DNA from: an uncultured Verrucomicrobiota bacterium
GTDB taxonomy: Bacteria > Verrucomicrobiota > Kiritimatiellia > CAIVKH01
NCBI GenBank assembly: GCA_937894535.1
Contig: CALBHI010000328.1
Location: 1-8,325, forward strand
DNA: 8,325 bases
Reading direction: 5' to 3'
The position numbers and the translations under genes are program-made. Positions 7,416 through 8,325 of this stretch are shown here, piece by piece (the stretch's first letter is position 1; each line of letters opens with the position of its first letter). The notes beneath the pieces were generated by a model that made no database searches, was not told the origin of the DNA, and worked only from the letters and a program-made list of their open reading frames with translations.

Positions 7416-8325
7416 ATGAACATACAACGTGCATTGATCAGTGTTTCCGACAAGGCGGGTATCGTGGACTTCGCGCGCGAGCTGGCGGCGCTGGGTATCG
7501 AAATCCTCTCCACCGGCGGTACCTCGAAGGCGCTCGCCGCCGCGGGCATCAAGGTCCGCGACGTGTCCGACTTCACCGGCTTCCCCGAGATGCTTGACGG
7601 CCGGGTGAAGACGCTGCACCCGAAGGTGCATGCCGGGTTGCTCCATCTGCGCGACAACGCGGAGCATCTGGCCACGATGAAGGCGCATGACCTCGCCCCG
7701 ATCGACCTGGTCTGCGTGAACCTCTATCCATTCGAGCAGACCGTCGCGAAACCGGAGGTGACCTTCGCCGATGCGATCGAGAACATCGATATCGGCGGGC
7801 CGACCATGTTGCGCTCGGCTGCGAAGAACCACGCCTTCGTGACCGTGGTGACCGATCCGGCCGATTACGCGCGGGTCATCGCCGAGATCAAGGCCCACGG
7901 CGGCAACACCACCCCGGCCACCCGCCTGATGCTGGCCCAGAAGGTGTATGCCCAGCAGGCGCGTTACGACGCGGCGATTGCCTCATACCTCGCCGGCCAC
8001 GTCGAGGGGAGTACGGCACCGTTCGTGCTCGCCCTGCCCGCCGGGGAAAAACTGCGCTACGGCGAAAACCCGCACCAGGAGGCGGTGTTCTACCGCGACC
8101 CGAAACCGGTCGAGGCCTGCATCGCCTGGGCGGAGATCCTCCACGGCAAGGAAATGTCCTACAACAACTACCTCGACGCCGATGCCGCGCTCGAGGCGGT
8201 GCGCGAGCTGGCCGGCCAGCCAGGCGTGGCCATCATCAAGCACTCGAACCCGTGCGGCTACGCCACCGGGCGAACCCTGCCCGAGGCCTTTGAGGCCGCG
8301 TGGAGCGGCGATCCGGTATCGGCCT
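7416..8325 (+). CDS. purH: Bifunctional AICAR formyltransferase/IMP cyclohydrolase (N-terminal part, runs off window)
   Basis: The first 303 codons of PurH are visible, out of roughly 510-530 in typical members. The enzyme formylates AICAR with 10-formyltetrahydrofolate and cyclises FAICAR to IMP, the last two steps of the pathway. The N-terminal cyclohydrolase (MGS-like) domain shows ALISVSDKAGIVDFA, STGGT (32-36) and DGRVKTLHPKVHAG (61-74). The transformylase part begins with LRYGENPHQE (213-222) and HGKEMSYNNYLDADAAL, and includes the catalytic K275-H276 pair in IIKHSNPCG. The start at 7416 gives the standard N-terminus MNIQRALISVSDK. No Shine-Dalgarno sequence precedes it, because the inverted repeat occupies that place. 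It was probably cotranscribed with purB-purM before the cassette came between them, and may still be by read-through. Confidence 0.96.
   Translation, partial: MNIQRALISVSDKAGIVDFARELAALGIEILSTGGTSKALAAAGIKVRDVSDFTGFPEMLDGRVKTLHPKVHAGLLHLRDNAEHLATMKAHDLAPIDLVCVNLYPFEQTVAKPEVTFADAIENIDIGGPTMLRSAAKNHAFVTVVTDPADYARVIAEIKAHGGNTTPATRLMLAQKVYAQQARYDAAIASYLAGHVEGSTAPFVLALPAGEKLRYGENPHQEAVFYRDPKPVEACIAWAEILHGKEMSYNNYLDADAALEAVRELAGQPGVAIIKHSNPCGYATGRTLPEAFEAAWSGDPVSA

Overview
The window reads as ordinary chromosomal DNA from a GC-rich, Gram-negative-type bacterium. My best guess is the PVC group (Kiritimatiellota/Verrucomicrobiota-like). The reasons are a very long exported beta-rich protein with lamin-tail and DUF11-like modules, and a GxxExxY gene bounded by AACCACGAAT-type repeats, a combination I associate with such genomes. 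This taxonomic call is an inference. The sequence itself does not settle it.

Layout. Positions 1-4317 (minus strand) are one uninterrupted reading frame of at least 1,439 codons that runs off the left edge. It encodes a secreted or surface protein with a signal peptide, a lamin-tail domain and a long series of Ig/DUF11-like modules with evenly scattered cysteines. Positions 4318-4629 are the only sizeable non-coding stretch, a divergent spacer between this gene and a purine operon. It holds several small inverted repeats but no gene I can support. From 4630 the plus strand carries purB (adenylosuccinate lyase), purM (AIR synthetase, overlapping purB by one base) and, at the right edge, the first 303 codons of purH (AICAR transformylase/IMP cyclohydrolase).

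The three pur products belong to de novo purine synthesis. PurM closes the imidazole ring (step 5). PurB releases fumarate from SAICAR (step 8) and from adenylosuccinate. PurH performs the last two steps to IMP.

The most notable thing is what separates purM from purH: a roughly 425-bp unit at 6985-7409. It consists of a small GxxExxY gene enclosed by two imperfect 29-bp inverted repeats (24 of 29 identical), each built from three CNCGAA blocks spaced exactly 10 bp apart. The left repeat supplies the last two bases of the purM stop codon and contains the start codon of the small gene. The right repeat ends six bases before the purH start codon. The small gene appears to carry a late nonsense codon: TGA where the family normally has Trp, followed by the expected C-terminal residues and a second TGA that touches the right repeat. 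This looks like an inserted, possibly mobile cassette that has begun to decay.
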